Positions 7,535-14,061 of a stretch of 14,061 nucleotides of DNA are shown one piece after another (the stretch's first letter is position 1; each line of letters starts with the position of its first letter). A model generated the notes under the pieces. The model saw only the letters and a program-made list of their open reading frames with translations, was not told where the DNA came from and ran no database searches. Position numbers and translations under genes: made by a program. The stretch comes from Thermoplasmata archaeon. GTDB taxonomy: Archaea; Thermoplasmatota; E2; UBA202; DSCA01. Location of the stretch: NCBI GenBank assembly GCA_008297795.1, contig VBQP01000015.1, positions 1 to 14,061 on the forward strand. Direction: 5' to 3'.

Positions 7535-7986
7535 TTCAATCCCTCCACTGCCTCATCCACACTCTTCCCCACAGAAATACGCCCATTACTTAATTCCGCG
7601 CATCTCTTTTCCTTCAGAAGTTTTAGGGCTTCCATTGCAACATCAAAATCTTTCATTGGGGTGCTATCTCTGAAGTCAGATACTATTGCATTTATATCAT
7701 CTCTTCTGTAAATAAGCCAGTGAACCGCCGCCGAAGGAGAAGGTTCGTTCATGCCTATAACAAGTGCTATGTTCCTCACTGCATCATAATCAGCAATTTC
7801 CACAAAATCGCTTTCTGTAAGGGAGTCGGGAAAAGCATTTCTTGCAGTTATCACAATTCTGTTGCCGAATCTTATGCTTATTGCCATTTCCCCTTCCCCT
7901 GAAATTTTTTTTCCCGCAGATATCATATCTTCTATGAGGGGGTTCTTTATTTTTTCCCTTCCAAGGAAAAATGTTTCGAAACTCAT
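7525..7986 (-). CDS. Class II aldolase/adducin-fold protein, short and without the usual zinc ligands
   Basis: This 153-residue protein follows the class II aldolase/adducin fold by motif order. It has a helix (MISAGKKI), a beta pair where the family has GNxSVR and LITPSG (here MAISIRFGNRIVITARN), LTESDFVEIADYD, then EPSPSAAVHWLIYRRDDINAIV. True members use a Glu in PSSE, an HxH after the NAVV strand and a later His to hold zinc. Here the Glu is replaced (PSPSAAVH), the HxH position reads SDF (residues 103-105), and the C-terminal ligand region is missing, since the family is usually about 180-220 residues. It is therefore probably not a standard zinc aldolase. It may be a pseudoenzyme, or catalyse with other residues or with a partner. 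The start ATG overlaps the cupin stop as ATGA, with no ribosome site, implying coupled translation. The end overlaps the mtnA start. Family assignment is by eye and moderately secure. Confidence 0.7.
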   Translation of the reverse strand: MSFETFFLGREKIKNPLIEDMISAGKKISGEGEMAISIRFGNRIVITARNAFPDSLTESDFVEIADYDAVRNIALVIGMNEPSPSAAVHWLIYRRDDINAIVSDFRDSTPMKDFDVAMEALKLLKEKRCAELSNGRISVGKSVDEAVEGLKCL

Positions 7987-8324
7987 TTTATTGGTATCAC
8001 GCAGAGGAATATGAAGTCATCATCTCCAACATTTTTGAACTGGTGGATTTCATTTGGCGGAACAAAGGCAAAATAATCTTTCTTCAGGGGCATCTCGTTT
8101 CCATTTTCGTCAACAAGCACGCCTTCCCCATTCAACACAAAAACCTCATGCTCCCAGTCATGCTTGTGAAGGGGAGTATATCCTCCTCTGCCCACAACAA
8201 AACGCCTCATTGCAAAGTTAGGTGCTCCTGTCCTGTCATCTATAAGCCACTGTATCGTTACGTTTTTTGCTCCTTCCTCACCAACTTTGTCAGCCCTGAC
8301 TTCCTTCTCGCTTTTTGCTATCAT
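7983..8324 (-). CDS. Single-domain cupin with intact metal site
   Basis: A 113-residue single-domain cupin. Motif 1 reads GGYTPLHKHDWEHEVFVLNGEG, supplying His53, His55 and Glu60. Motif 2 is PPNEIHQFKN, with His94. All four classical metal ligands are present, so it should bind Fe, Mn, Ni or another divalent ion. Small cupins of this type are widespread and functionally diverse (isomerases, dioxygenases, lyases). As first gene of an operon with mtnA it may act on a methylthio-sugar phosphate. The acireductone dioxygenase MtnD and the methylthioxylulose-phosphate sulfurylase of Rhodospirillum are also cupins, but it need not be orthologous to either. The ATG lies 24 bases after the centre of a TATA-like box and has no ribosome site, so the message is probably leaderless. 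Confidence 0.88.
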   Translation of the reverse strand: MIAKSEKEVRADKVGEEGAKNVTIQWLIDDRTGAPNFAMRRFVVGRGGYTPLHKHDWEHEVFVLNGEGVLVDENGNEMPLKKDYFAFVPPNEIHQFKNVGDDDFIFLCVIPIK

Positions 8325-8343
8325 GAGAATGTAATGAAAAAAG

Positions 8344-8354
8344 AATTTAAAAAG
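8344..8354 (-). promoter_or_regulatory. TATA-like promoter of the cupin-mtnA operon
   Basis: Read on the minus strand this is CTTTTTAAATTC, a good archaeal TATA match, centred about 24 bases before the cupin ATG. That spacing predicts a leaderless transcript. The T runs in and after it (to about 8335) may also help to stop transcription from the ileS unit, which ends at 8365. Confidence 0.5.
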
Positions 8355-8364
8355 ACATTGTATC

Positions 8365-9444
8365 TCACCAGTCAGGACGGATTTTTTTCATGAAATCATC
8401 CAAATTTTCTTCCGTGATGTCCTTGCCAAACACTTCTTTTATTAATTTTGCAAAATTTTTGTCCTCGCTCAATTTTTTGATAACGGGATATGGCATCTCC
8501 TTCATTATCTTCTCTGCATATTCCCTATCCGCCGCCTCCCTGCCCTCCATCATCCTTTTAAATTTCCCGTAATCGGGGACCACATATATGCCGCTAGAGG
8601 GATGGCAAACAATGCCAATATCCCCCTCTTTTTCCTCCTCTATTTTTTTACCTCCTTCTCCGCCCTCCATCCATGATGTAAATTTGTCGAGGGCGTCTTC
8701 TGCGCTATCAATGGAATCGAAAACAGGGTCATCTTTTCCGAAATATTCCAGAAATTTGCTGTAGACCTCTTTCTGCTTCTCTATGCTTTTCTCGATAAGT
8801 TTTTCAAACTCCTCTGCCATCTTAAGAAATTTTTCAGCATCTTCATCCGTGTACAAAGATATTGCTCCTCCAGTAAGGTATACATCTTCCCAGGGATATA
8901 TCTCATCGCCTATGAAGTCTCCTTTTTTAAGATTTATTTCCCCGCATAGCAAGTATTCCTTCTTATTGAAAATGTCCTGGACAATGAATCTGCTCTGTGG
9001 CAAAACCTCCTTCACCTCGAAGAATCCTTTTACCGGCGTCTGAAATTTTTTTATGTTTTCCGCCACCCAATCTGGCATGTCATATTCCTCCATAAAAAGT
9101 TCAGCAGGCGTTTTTCCTCTGCTCTCCAGTTCCCTTTCAAACGTGAAATAATTGAGAAAAACAATGAAGCGATTCTCGTCTTCTACAGAGTACCTATATT
9201 CCTTGAGGGCGGTTTTTATCTCATCATCAAAATTCAGGGCAAATTTCTGAACAATCCCCATAAGTTTCATTCCATCTTTTTCATTTTTTGTCAGAGCGTT
9301 AAGAGACGCCTCAACCTTCTTCTTTAATTCTGTACGAAGTTTTTCCACTTCTCCCTTTCTCTTCTCCCAGCAATCATGACACACAAAGTATGCCCCGATA
9401 CGGTGGCTGGTTGTCGGCTTGCCGCATATTCTGCATATTCCCAT
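8365..9444 (-). CDS. Zinc-finger protein of unknown function, cotranscribed with ileS
   Basis: A 359-residue soluble, charged protein. An N-terminal zinc finger uses Cys4/Cys7 (CRICGK) and Cys22/Cys25 (CHDCWEKR). A Lys/Glu-rich helical region follows (about 26-150). Next is a probable beta-rich module, about 155-215 (PVKGFFEVKEVLPQSRFIV, then LKKGDFIGDEIYPWEDVYLT and GGAISLY), that resembles the small beta-barrel found in some SEC-C/zinc-binding bacterial proteins. Long acidic helices follow, with a glycine/glutamate linker (EGGEGGKKIEEEKEG) and a C-terminal helical domain ending FMKKIRPDW. I do not recognise the family by name. The ATG lies one base after the ileS stop, with an AAGGGTG-like ribosome site inside the end of ileS, so the two are one transcription unit. 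A role in translation or RNA handling is possible, but only by context. Confidence 0.85.
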   Translation of the reverse strand: MGICRICGKPTTSHRIGAYFVCHDCWEKRKGEVEKLRTELKKKVEASLNALTKNEKDGMKLMGIVQKFALNFDDEIKTALKEYRYSVEDENRFIVFLNYFTFERELESRGKTPAELFMEEYDMPDWVAENIKKFQTPVKGFFEVKEVLPQSRFIVQDIFNKKEYLLCGEINLKKGDFIGDEIYPWEDVYLTGGAISLYTDEDAEKFLKMAEEFEKLIEKSIEKQKEVYSKFLEYFGKDDPVFDSIDSAEDALDKFTSWMEGGEGGKKIEEEKEGDIGIVCHPSSGIYVVPDYGKFKRMMEGREAADREYAEKIMKEMPYPVIKKLSEDKNFAKLIKEVFGKDITEENLDDFMKKIRPDW

Positions 9445-9445
9445 T

Positions 9446-12400
9446 TTACACCCTTCTTATCCCGATGGTTATTTTCTCCCCATCTATGTTCCATTCCTTC
9501 ACCGTGTCTCCAGATGCTTCACCGAACACAAGTTTTTCGGAGCGGGTCTCCCCTTTTATATATTCTTCCCAGCCTTTCACCCTGCCACTGTCTATGTCAA
9601 CTGAGGATATTATTCTGTCCTCCATCTCAAGATTCATATCTTTTCTCATTTCCTGTATTCTCCTTATTATTTCTCTTGAAAATCCCTCTGCAATGAGTTC
9701 AGGTGTCTGCTCTGTGCACAGCACTATGTAATCGTCTCCTGTACTGCCTATGGCAAAGCCTTCCTTTTCTTTTTCCTCAACAACATAGTCGTTTTCTTCC
9801 AGCACATATTCCTTCCCATTCACAACTATTTTTTTGTTCTCAATCTCTTCAGGAGAAAGTTTTTCAATGGCTGATGCAACCTTCCCGGCGTTCTCCTTGA
9901 ATCTGGGACCCAGTGAGGAGTAGTTCGGTTTGACTATTTTCTCCACAAAAGGAGATACACTGTCAGAAAATTCTACCTCCTTGACATTTATCTCATCCTT
10001 CAGCAATTCTGCAATATCCGATATGTCCTCTCCGGTAACAACAATAACTTTGGAGAGAGGATATCTGACCTTTATTCCCTTCTTGGCACGCAGGGCACGG
10101 GCAACCTCGGTTATATCCCTTACCTTCTCCATTTTTACTTCAAGTTCTTCGTTTATCATGCTTTCATCGGGAACAGGATAATCGCAAAGATGAACACTCT
10201 CTCCTTCTCCGAGGCTGAGGTAAATTTTTTCTGATATGAAAGGAACAAATGGGGCAAGCAATTTTGACAGCGTGGAAAGAACTTCGCGTATTGTTGAATA
10301 GCCTGAGAGTTTGTCAGGCGTTTCTTCTTCCAGCCAGAATCTCTTTCTGGAGTTTCTTATGTACCAGTTGCTTATGTCTCTCACAACGAATTCCTCTATC
10401 TCTCTTGCTGCTTTGTGTATCTCAAAATTTTCTATCTTCTCCACCACGCTTTTTATTACATTATTCATTTTTGAGAGTATCCACTTATCCAGCAAACTCC
10501 TCTCCTCAAATGGCACCTTCTTTGTATGGTAGTCAAAATTATCAAGATTTGAATATGTTGAATAGAAGGAATATGTATTCCACAATGTCAGCAAAAATTT
10601 GCCCAGTGCATCTTTGACAACCTGCTCATAAAATCGCTTTGGAGACCAGGGGGCGGAGGTGGACAGCAGATACCACCTCATGGCATCTGCGCCTTCCCTG
10701 TTGAATATCTCGCTGGGCTCGATATAATTTCTTGCTTTTTTGGACATTTTCAGCCCTTCTTTATCAAGTATGTGCCCCAGTGAAAGCACTTCTTTGTAAG
10801 GCGTATCGTTAAAATTGAGAGTCGAAACAGCAAGCAGTGAGTAAAACCATCCTCTTGTCTGGTCTATTGCCTCACATATGAAATCTGCAGGGAAATTTTC
10901 TTTGAATTTGTCCTGGTTTTCAAACGGATAATGCCACTGTGCAAAAAATGCAGAGCCAGAGTCATACCACGCATCTATTACTTCCTCCTCTCTTTTCATC
11001 TTCCCGCCACATTTCGGGCATTTGACTTCCAGTTCGTCCACAAAAGGGCGGTGGAGGTCATATTCCTCAGGGAAATTTTCCGAAAGGCTTCTCAACTCAT
11101 CAACACTTCCGACACATATCTCATTTCCACATTCCTTGCATTTCCATACTGGAAGAGGAGTGCCCCAGTATCTTTTCCTAGAAAGTGACCAGTCTCTCAC
11201 ATCTTTTATGAATTCGCCGAAACGACCATGTTTGAGATATTCCGGGTGCCACTTTATTTTTTCATTGTTTTCTACAAGTTGCTTCCTCAACTTTGACATC
11301 TTTATGAACCATGATTCTATTGCATAATACAGGAGGGGAGAATTGCAGCGCCAGCAGAACGGATACTGGTGTGTGTATTCCTGAACAGACATCAAAAGAC
11401 CTCTGCTTTTCAGGTCTTCTATTATTTCCTTATCTGCGTCTTTTACGAACATACCTGCCCATTTATCTACTTCGGGAGGAAATGTTCCGTCCTTTCTTAC
11501 AAGTTGGATAACGGGCAGGTCGTACTTCTGCCCTGCTTCATAGTCATCCTCCCCAAAGGCAGGTGCTATGTGGACTATTCCTGTTCCCTCGTCCATGGAA
11601 ACAAAATCTGCACCAATCACATACCAGCATTCCTTTTCCGGTTTTGCATATGTGTAAAGGGGCTCATATTTCATACCTATGAGTTCCTCGCCTTTCCATC
11701 CATCAAGTATTTTGTATTCTTCATTTTTGAGTAAAGCATCTGCCCTTGTTTCAGACAGTATGAGTTTTTCCCCCATATATTCGATTTTAATGTACCACTC
11801 ATCCGGATTCACAGCAAGTGCAGCATTTGATATGAGCGTCCATGGCGTCGTTGTCCAAGCAAGGAAGTACTCATCCTTATCTCTGACCTTGAATTTTACA
11901 AATATGGAAGGATCTGAAACTTCTTTATATCCCTGAGCCACTTCATGAGATGAGAGGGTGGTTCCGCATCTCGGGCAGTAAGGTGTGACTCTGTAGCCCC
12001 TTGCAAGCAGTCCGTTCTCCCACGCCTTCTTAAGCGACCACCATACAGATTCTATGTAATCGTTTTTGAGCGTTATGTAGGGATTGTCCATATCTATCCA
12101 GAAACCAACGCGTTTTGTCATTTCCTTCCATGCTTCCTCATACCTGAATACACTTTTCTTGCATTCCTCATTGAACTTTTTTATCCCGTATTCCTCTATT
12201 TCCTGCTTGTTTTTCAGTCCCAGGAGCTTCTCAACCTCTATTTCAACAGGCAAACCGTGGGTGTCCCATCCTGCCTTTCTCTCCACATAATAGCCATTCA
12301 TTGTTTTATATCTCAGAATAACATCTTTGGCTGTTCTTGTGAGAACATGTCCTGGATGAGGCATGCCGTTGGCTGTAGGCGGACCCTCCAGGAATACGAA

Positions 12401-12529
12401 TCTCCTGCCGTTCTTTCTCAATTCTAGTGATTTTTCAAATATTTTGTTTTCCTCCCAGAATCGGATTATCTCCTGTTCAATTTTTGGAGGGTCGTATTTC
12501 TCCTCTGCTTGCTGGTTGCTATCGCTCAT
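9446..12529 (-). CDS. ileS: Isoleucyl-tRNA synthetase
   Basis: This 1027-residue class I synthetase charges tRNA-Ile. The HIGH motif appears as HPGH (residues 58-61) in GMPHPGHVLTRTAKD, and the KMSKS motif as KMSKK (594-598) in GLKMSKKARNYIEP. The CP1 editing domain is intact, with AWTTTPWTLISNAALAVNPD and GTGIVHIAPAFGEDDY, so hydrolysis of Val-tRNA-Ile is expected. Zinc knuckles lie at Cys185/Cys188 (CPRCGTTLSSHEV) and at Cys464/467 plus Cys504/507. The catalytic-core blocks DLHRPFVDELEVKCPKCGG, FAQWHYPFEN and IDQTRGWFYSLLA resemble the eukaryal/type 2 bacterial form of IleRS. The C-terminal part holds the anticodon-binding helical bundle and an extra domain. It is first in a unit with the zinc-finger gene. 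There is no Shine-Dalgarno site before the ATG. Confidence 0.97.
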   Translation of the reverse strand: MSDSNQQAEEKYDPPKIEQEIIRFWEENKIFEKSLELRKNGRRFVFLEGPPTANGMPHPGHVLTRTAKDVILRYKTMNGYYVERKAGWDTHGLPVEIEVEKLLGLKNKQEIEEYGIKKFNEECKKSVFRYEEAWKEMTKRVGFWIDMDNPYITLKNDYIESVWWSLKKAWENGLLARGYRVTPYCPRCGTTLSSHEVAQGYKEVSDPSIFVKFKVRDKDEYFLAWTTTPWTLISNAALAVNPDEWYIKIEYMGEKLILSETRADALLKNEEYKILDGWKGEELIGMKYEPLYTYAKPEKECWYVIGADFVSMDEGTGIVHIAPAFGEDDYEAGQKYDLPVIQLVRKDGTFPPEVDKWAGMFVKDADKEIIEDLKSRGLLMSVQEYTHQYPFCWRCNSPLLYYAIESWFIKMSKLRKQLVENNEKIKWHPEYLKHGRFGEFIKDVRDWSLSRKRYWGTPLPVWKCKECGNEICVGSVDELRSLSENFPEEYDLHRPFVDELEVKCPKCGGKMKREEEVIDAWYDSGSAFFAQWHYPFENQDKFKENFPADFICEAIDQTRGWFYSLLAVSTLNFNDTPYKEVLSLGHILDKEGLKMSKKARNYIEPSEIFNREGADAMRWYLLSTSAPWSPKRFYEQVVKDALGKFLLTLWNTYSFYSTYSNLDNFDYHTKKVPFEERSLLDKWILSKMNNVIKSVVEKIENFEIHKAAREIEEFVVRDISNWYIRNSRKRFWLEEETPDKLSGYSTIREVLSTLSKLLAPFVPFISEKIYLSLGEGESVHLCDYPVPDESMINEELEVKMEKVRDITEVARALRAKKGIKVRYPLSKVIVVTGEDISDIAELLKDEINVKEVEFSDSVSPFVEKIVKPNYSSLGPRFKENAGKVASAIEKLSPEEIENKKIVVNGKEYVLEENDYVVEEKEKEGFAIGSTGDDYIVLCTEQTPELIAEGFSREIIRRIQEMRKDMNLEMEDRIISSVDIDSGRVKGWEEYIKGETRSEKLVFGEASGDTVKEWNIDGEKITIGIRRV

Positions 12530-12552
12530 TGGGGGTGATAAGGTGAAATAAG

Positions 12553-12566
12553 TTAAAATATTTTTG
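12553..12566 (-). promoter_or_regulatory. TATA-like promoter of ileS
   Basis: On the minus strand the run AAAAATATTTTAAC is centred about 30 bases before the ileS ATG. This would give a leader of only a few bases, in keeping with the missing ribosome site (the bases before ATG read ATCACCCCCA). Confidence 0.45.
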
Positions 12567-12767
12567 ATAACAAAATCATGATATTACATACCTCGTTCAC
12601 AAGTTTTAAATATGAAATATAAATAACAAATTAAAAGTCCAGAAATTTGGGAAAGAGTGAGGGAAAAATGAGGAGGAATAGGGGCAGAAGGGGTTGTTAA
12701 GCAGGAGTGTGGGATTTGAGGAGTTTGCAAAGAGAGTGGAAGAAATTTTGACATAGAATATCTAAAG
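12567..12767. other. Intergenic region between ileS and the divergent gene
   Basis: The segment contains AT-rich runs near 12600-12635 (TTTTAAATATG, AAATATAAATAAC) that could be further promoter elements. A markedly purine-rich stretch on the plus strand follows (about 12640-12735, rich in GGGAAAGAG and GAGGAGGAATAGGGG). A 20-codon open stretch at 12694-12756 encodes GFEEFAKRVEEILT before a TAG. It looks protein-like but has no convincing start and could be a gene remnant. I see no RNA gene here. Confidence 0.3.
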
Positions 12768-12776
12768 TTTTATAAA
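12768..12776 (+). promoter_or_regulatory. TATA box of the gene at 12811
   Basis: TTTATAAAC lies about 39 bases before the ATG. A start about 25 bases downstream, near 12796, gives a short leader that still includes the ribosome site AGGTGAG at 12801-12807, three bases before the ATG. Confidence 0.55.
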
Positions 12777-12810
12777 CAAAAACATCTTTCTTTATAGGCA
12801 AGGTGAGCTG

Positions 12811-13428
12811 ATGGATAGAAAAGACAGAATTGTGGTTCTTGTTGGAGTTGCTATTCTTGTGATAGCCCTGATCGGAGTTATGTACCACGAAAAGGAGTAT
12901 ACTGGAGCCGAGCAAACTGTTGAGAAGTATGCATACAACGTTGATTGGGAAGAGAAAACCGTCACCCTGCGGGATGAAGGGCATGTGGCGAAGGGGGAAA
13001 TCTCAAATTATACATATTCCATAGACCATGACGGGCTTACACATGTAAAGTTTGAGCTGGAATGGAATGATGATTTGGCACACGGATTCATATTGCCCTG
13101 GAACTGGTCGGATACTCTCGATATGAAAGTTTCGGCACCTGGCAATGTGAAATTCTCAGGCTCAAGTTCTGCAACCGGTTCAACCAGCCCTCTGGTTGTT
13201 GAGGCTACAATAGGAAGTGTTCCGAGTTCCATGCAGATAAATGCGAGCAACGAAACGGAGGTTCGCAAAATAATAGATTCTTACATAAGCAAGGACGGAA
13301 AGGGCTCCTGGGGCATTGACGTGGGCATACAGACAAAACCATTTTTCTTTGACAGGGGAAACGATTTCACAATATGTGTAAGTTATACTTATTACGAGCC
13401 GGTGATAACAAAGGTCAAGGTCAGTTAA
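12811..13428 (+). CDS. Membrane-anchored protein of unknown function, beta-rich outer domain
   Basis: This 205-residue protein starts MDRKDRIVVLVGVAILVIAL. Residues about 7-25 form a single hydrophobic helix after a charged N-terminus and no clear cleavage site follows, so it is probably an N-terminal anchor. The remainder is polar, alternates beta-like strands (VEKYAYNVDWEEKTVTLRD, THVKFELEWNDDL, DFTICVSYTYYEPVITKVKV), carries several NxS/T sites and a Ser/Gly/Thr-rich middle (SGSSSATGSTSP), and looks like an extracellular beta-sandwich. No enzyme motif is visible. TATA box and ribosome site are both present and well placed. Its TAA shares four bases (TTAA) with the stop of the convergent membrane protein gene. 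Unknown family; a surface or lipid-associated role is only a guess. Confidence 0.8.
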   Translation: MDRKDRIVVLVGVAILVIALIGVMYHEKEYTGAEQTVEKYAYNVDWEEKTVTLRDEGHVAKGEISNYTYSIDHDGLTHVKFELEWNDDLAHGFILPWNWSDTLDMKVSAPGNVKFSGSSSATGSTSPLVVEATIGSVPSSMQINASNETEVRKIIDSYISKDGKGSWGIDVGIQTKPFFFDRGNDFTICVSYTYYEPVITKVKVS

Positions 13429-14061
13429 TTAACTTTTTCATATGCCATAATGGATGTTCCAAGGCAGAAGAAAGGTGCTGACATTTCCCTATCATTTTTT
13501 GGCAGCAAAAAGACATTCACAACTATGCCGGAAAAGCCGATTAACATTCCCGAAACAGATTCGTTCTCTCTCCCTTCAATTTTCTGAACACCTTTTAGGC
13601 CCATCGTGGTGATTCCTCCTTTGTTGATCCCTATCAACGTTATCGGCAATATAAACCTGACAGGAATGAGATGAGAAAAATACATCCATAGAGCACTGTA
13701 TGCAAGCACAAGGATAATGCCGAGGGGCATCCACCCCAGCAGCAGAACAATCAAAAAAATTGCAAGCAGATCCATTGGGTAAGCAAAGAGAGCATCCCCG
13801 TATCCCACAACAAAGCACATCATATTTTTCAGCGTGAAATTTGTATCATTTAAACCGAGATTGCCGTAAGACGACATATCTCGACTGCCATAATCCCTTA
13901 TCAAATCAAATATAACGTTGCCCCTGAAAACACCCTCTTTTTTCAGCGTGGAAGCAATTTTTAAAGCACGGTATGTATCTCCATTTTTTATTGCACCCTC
14001 AAGATTTTTCAATTCATTCATAATATTAGCCGCTCTCTCCCTGCTAACATTGATGGCACAC
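13425..14061 (-). CDS. Multi-pass membrane protein, probably partial at right edge
   Basis: The frame encodes at least 198 residues from an ATG at 14019-14021, but it stays open to the window edge (preceding codons read CAINVSRERAANI) and that ATG has no nearby ribosome site. The gene therefore probably starts outside the window. The first part is helical and charged (MNELKNLEGAIKNGDTYRALKIASTLKKEG). It is followed by hydrophobic segments, about 82-99 (LDLLAIF-type LLAIFLIVLLLGW), 100-118 (MPLGIILVLAYSALWMYF), 121-135 (IPVRFILPITLIGI) and 157-172 (SGMLIGFSGIVVNVFLL). The gene ends 13425 with TAA inside the TTAA shared with the convergent gene. No family is recognised. A membrane protein with a soluble helical N-terminal domain is all that can be said. 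Confidence 0.75.
   Translation of the reverse strand, partial: CAINVSRERAANIMNELKNLEGAIKNGDTYRALKIASTLKKEGVFRGNVIFDLIRDYGSRDMSSYGNLGLNDTNFTLKNMMCFVVGYGDALFAYPMDLLAIFLIVLLLGWMPLGIILVLAYSALWMYFSHLIPVRFILPITLIGINKGGITTMGLKGVQKIEGRENESVSGMLIGFSGIVVNVFLLPKNDREMSAPFFCLGTSIMAYEKVN

Noticed and set aside
7983..8324. Cupin as acireductone dioxygenase (MtnD)
   Set aside because: It is only 113 residues and has the generic small-cupin pattern; MtnD proteins are longer, and no MtnC-type phosphatase is nearby.
12697..12984. Minus-strand frame of 95 codons across the divergent promoter region
   Set aside because: It covers the TATA box and start of the 12811 gene in antisense, with low-complexity Asn/Ser/Lys runs.
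1..14061. CRISPR array, insertion sequence or integrase
   Set aside because: No regularly spaced direct repeats, and no transposase, recombinase or terminal-repeat pair, were seen.

Overview
The window looks like a piece of a moderately AT-rich euryarchaeal genome, most likely from the Thermoplasmata and relatives. The clues are BRE/TATA-type promoters 20-30 bases upstream of starts, several starts with no Shine-Dalgarno site, GGAGG/GGTGA ribosome sites elsewhere, many small Cys-rich zinc-ribbon proteins, and secreted proteins with archaeal-style anchors. The lineage is inferred; no marker here fixes it.

Layout. The left edge holds the N-terminus of a membrane protein on the minus strand (1-164). 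A roughly 310-base gene-free region follows, rich in inverted repeats, and may be a structured RNA or leader. Next is a large secreted, membrane-anchored protein (478-3162, +) that joins a C45-like Ntn-hydrolase domain to an eight-repeat PQQ-type beta-propeller. It ends at a GC-rich, apparently bidirectional terminator shared with a tiny convergent zinc-ribbon gene (3288-3464, -). Pyruvate phosphate dikinase (3567-6317, +) follows behind a clear BRE/TATA promoter.

From 6358 to 12529 everything is on the minus strand, in two transcription units. The upstream unit is isoleucyl-tRNA synthetase followed after one base by a 359-residue zinc-finger protein of unknown role. The downstream unit has its own TATA box and reads cupin, class II aldolase-like protein, MtnA (methylthioribose-1-phosphate isomerase), then a 75-residue zinc-ribbon protein, with overlaps or gaps of a few bases. 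The right end carries an unknown membrane-anchored protein (12811-13428, +) and a convergent multi-pass membrane protein that runs off the window (13425-14061, -).

How the genes relate. PPDK links pyruvate and PEP, and IleRS is a housekeeping gene. The most interesting unit is the cupin/aldolase-like/MtnA operon. MtnA should make methylthioribulose-1-phosphate from the methylthioadenosine left by polyamine and SAM chemistry. The two genes ahead of it belong to fold families that act on this product in known salvage routes. However, the aldolase-like protein is short and lacks the usual zinc ligands, so the operon may encode an unusual branch of methylthio-sugar metabolism. The secreted hydrolase-propeller fusion is the second notable item. 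No CRISPR array, tRNA, rRNA or intact mobile element was seen.
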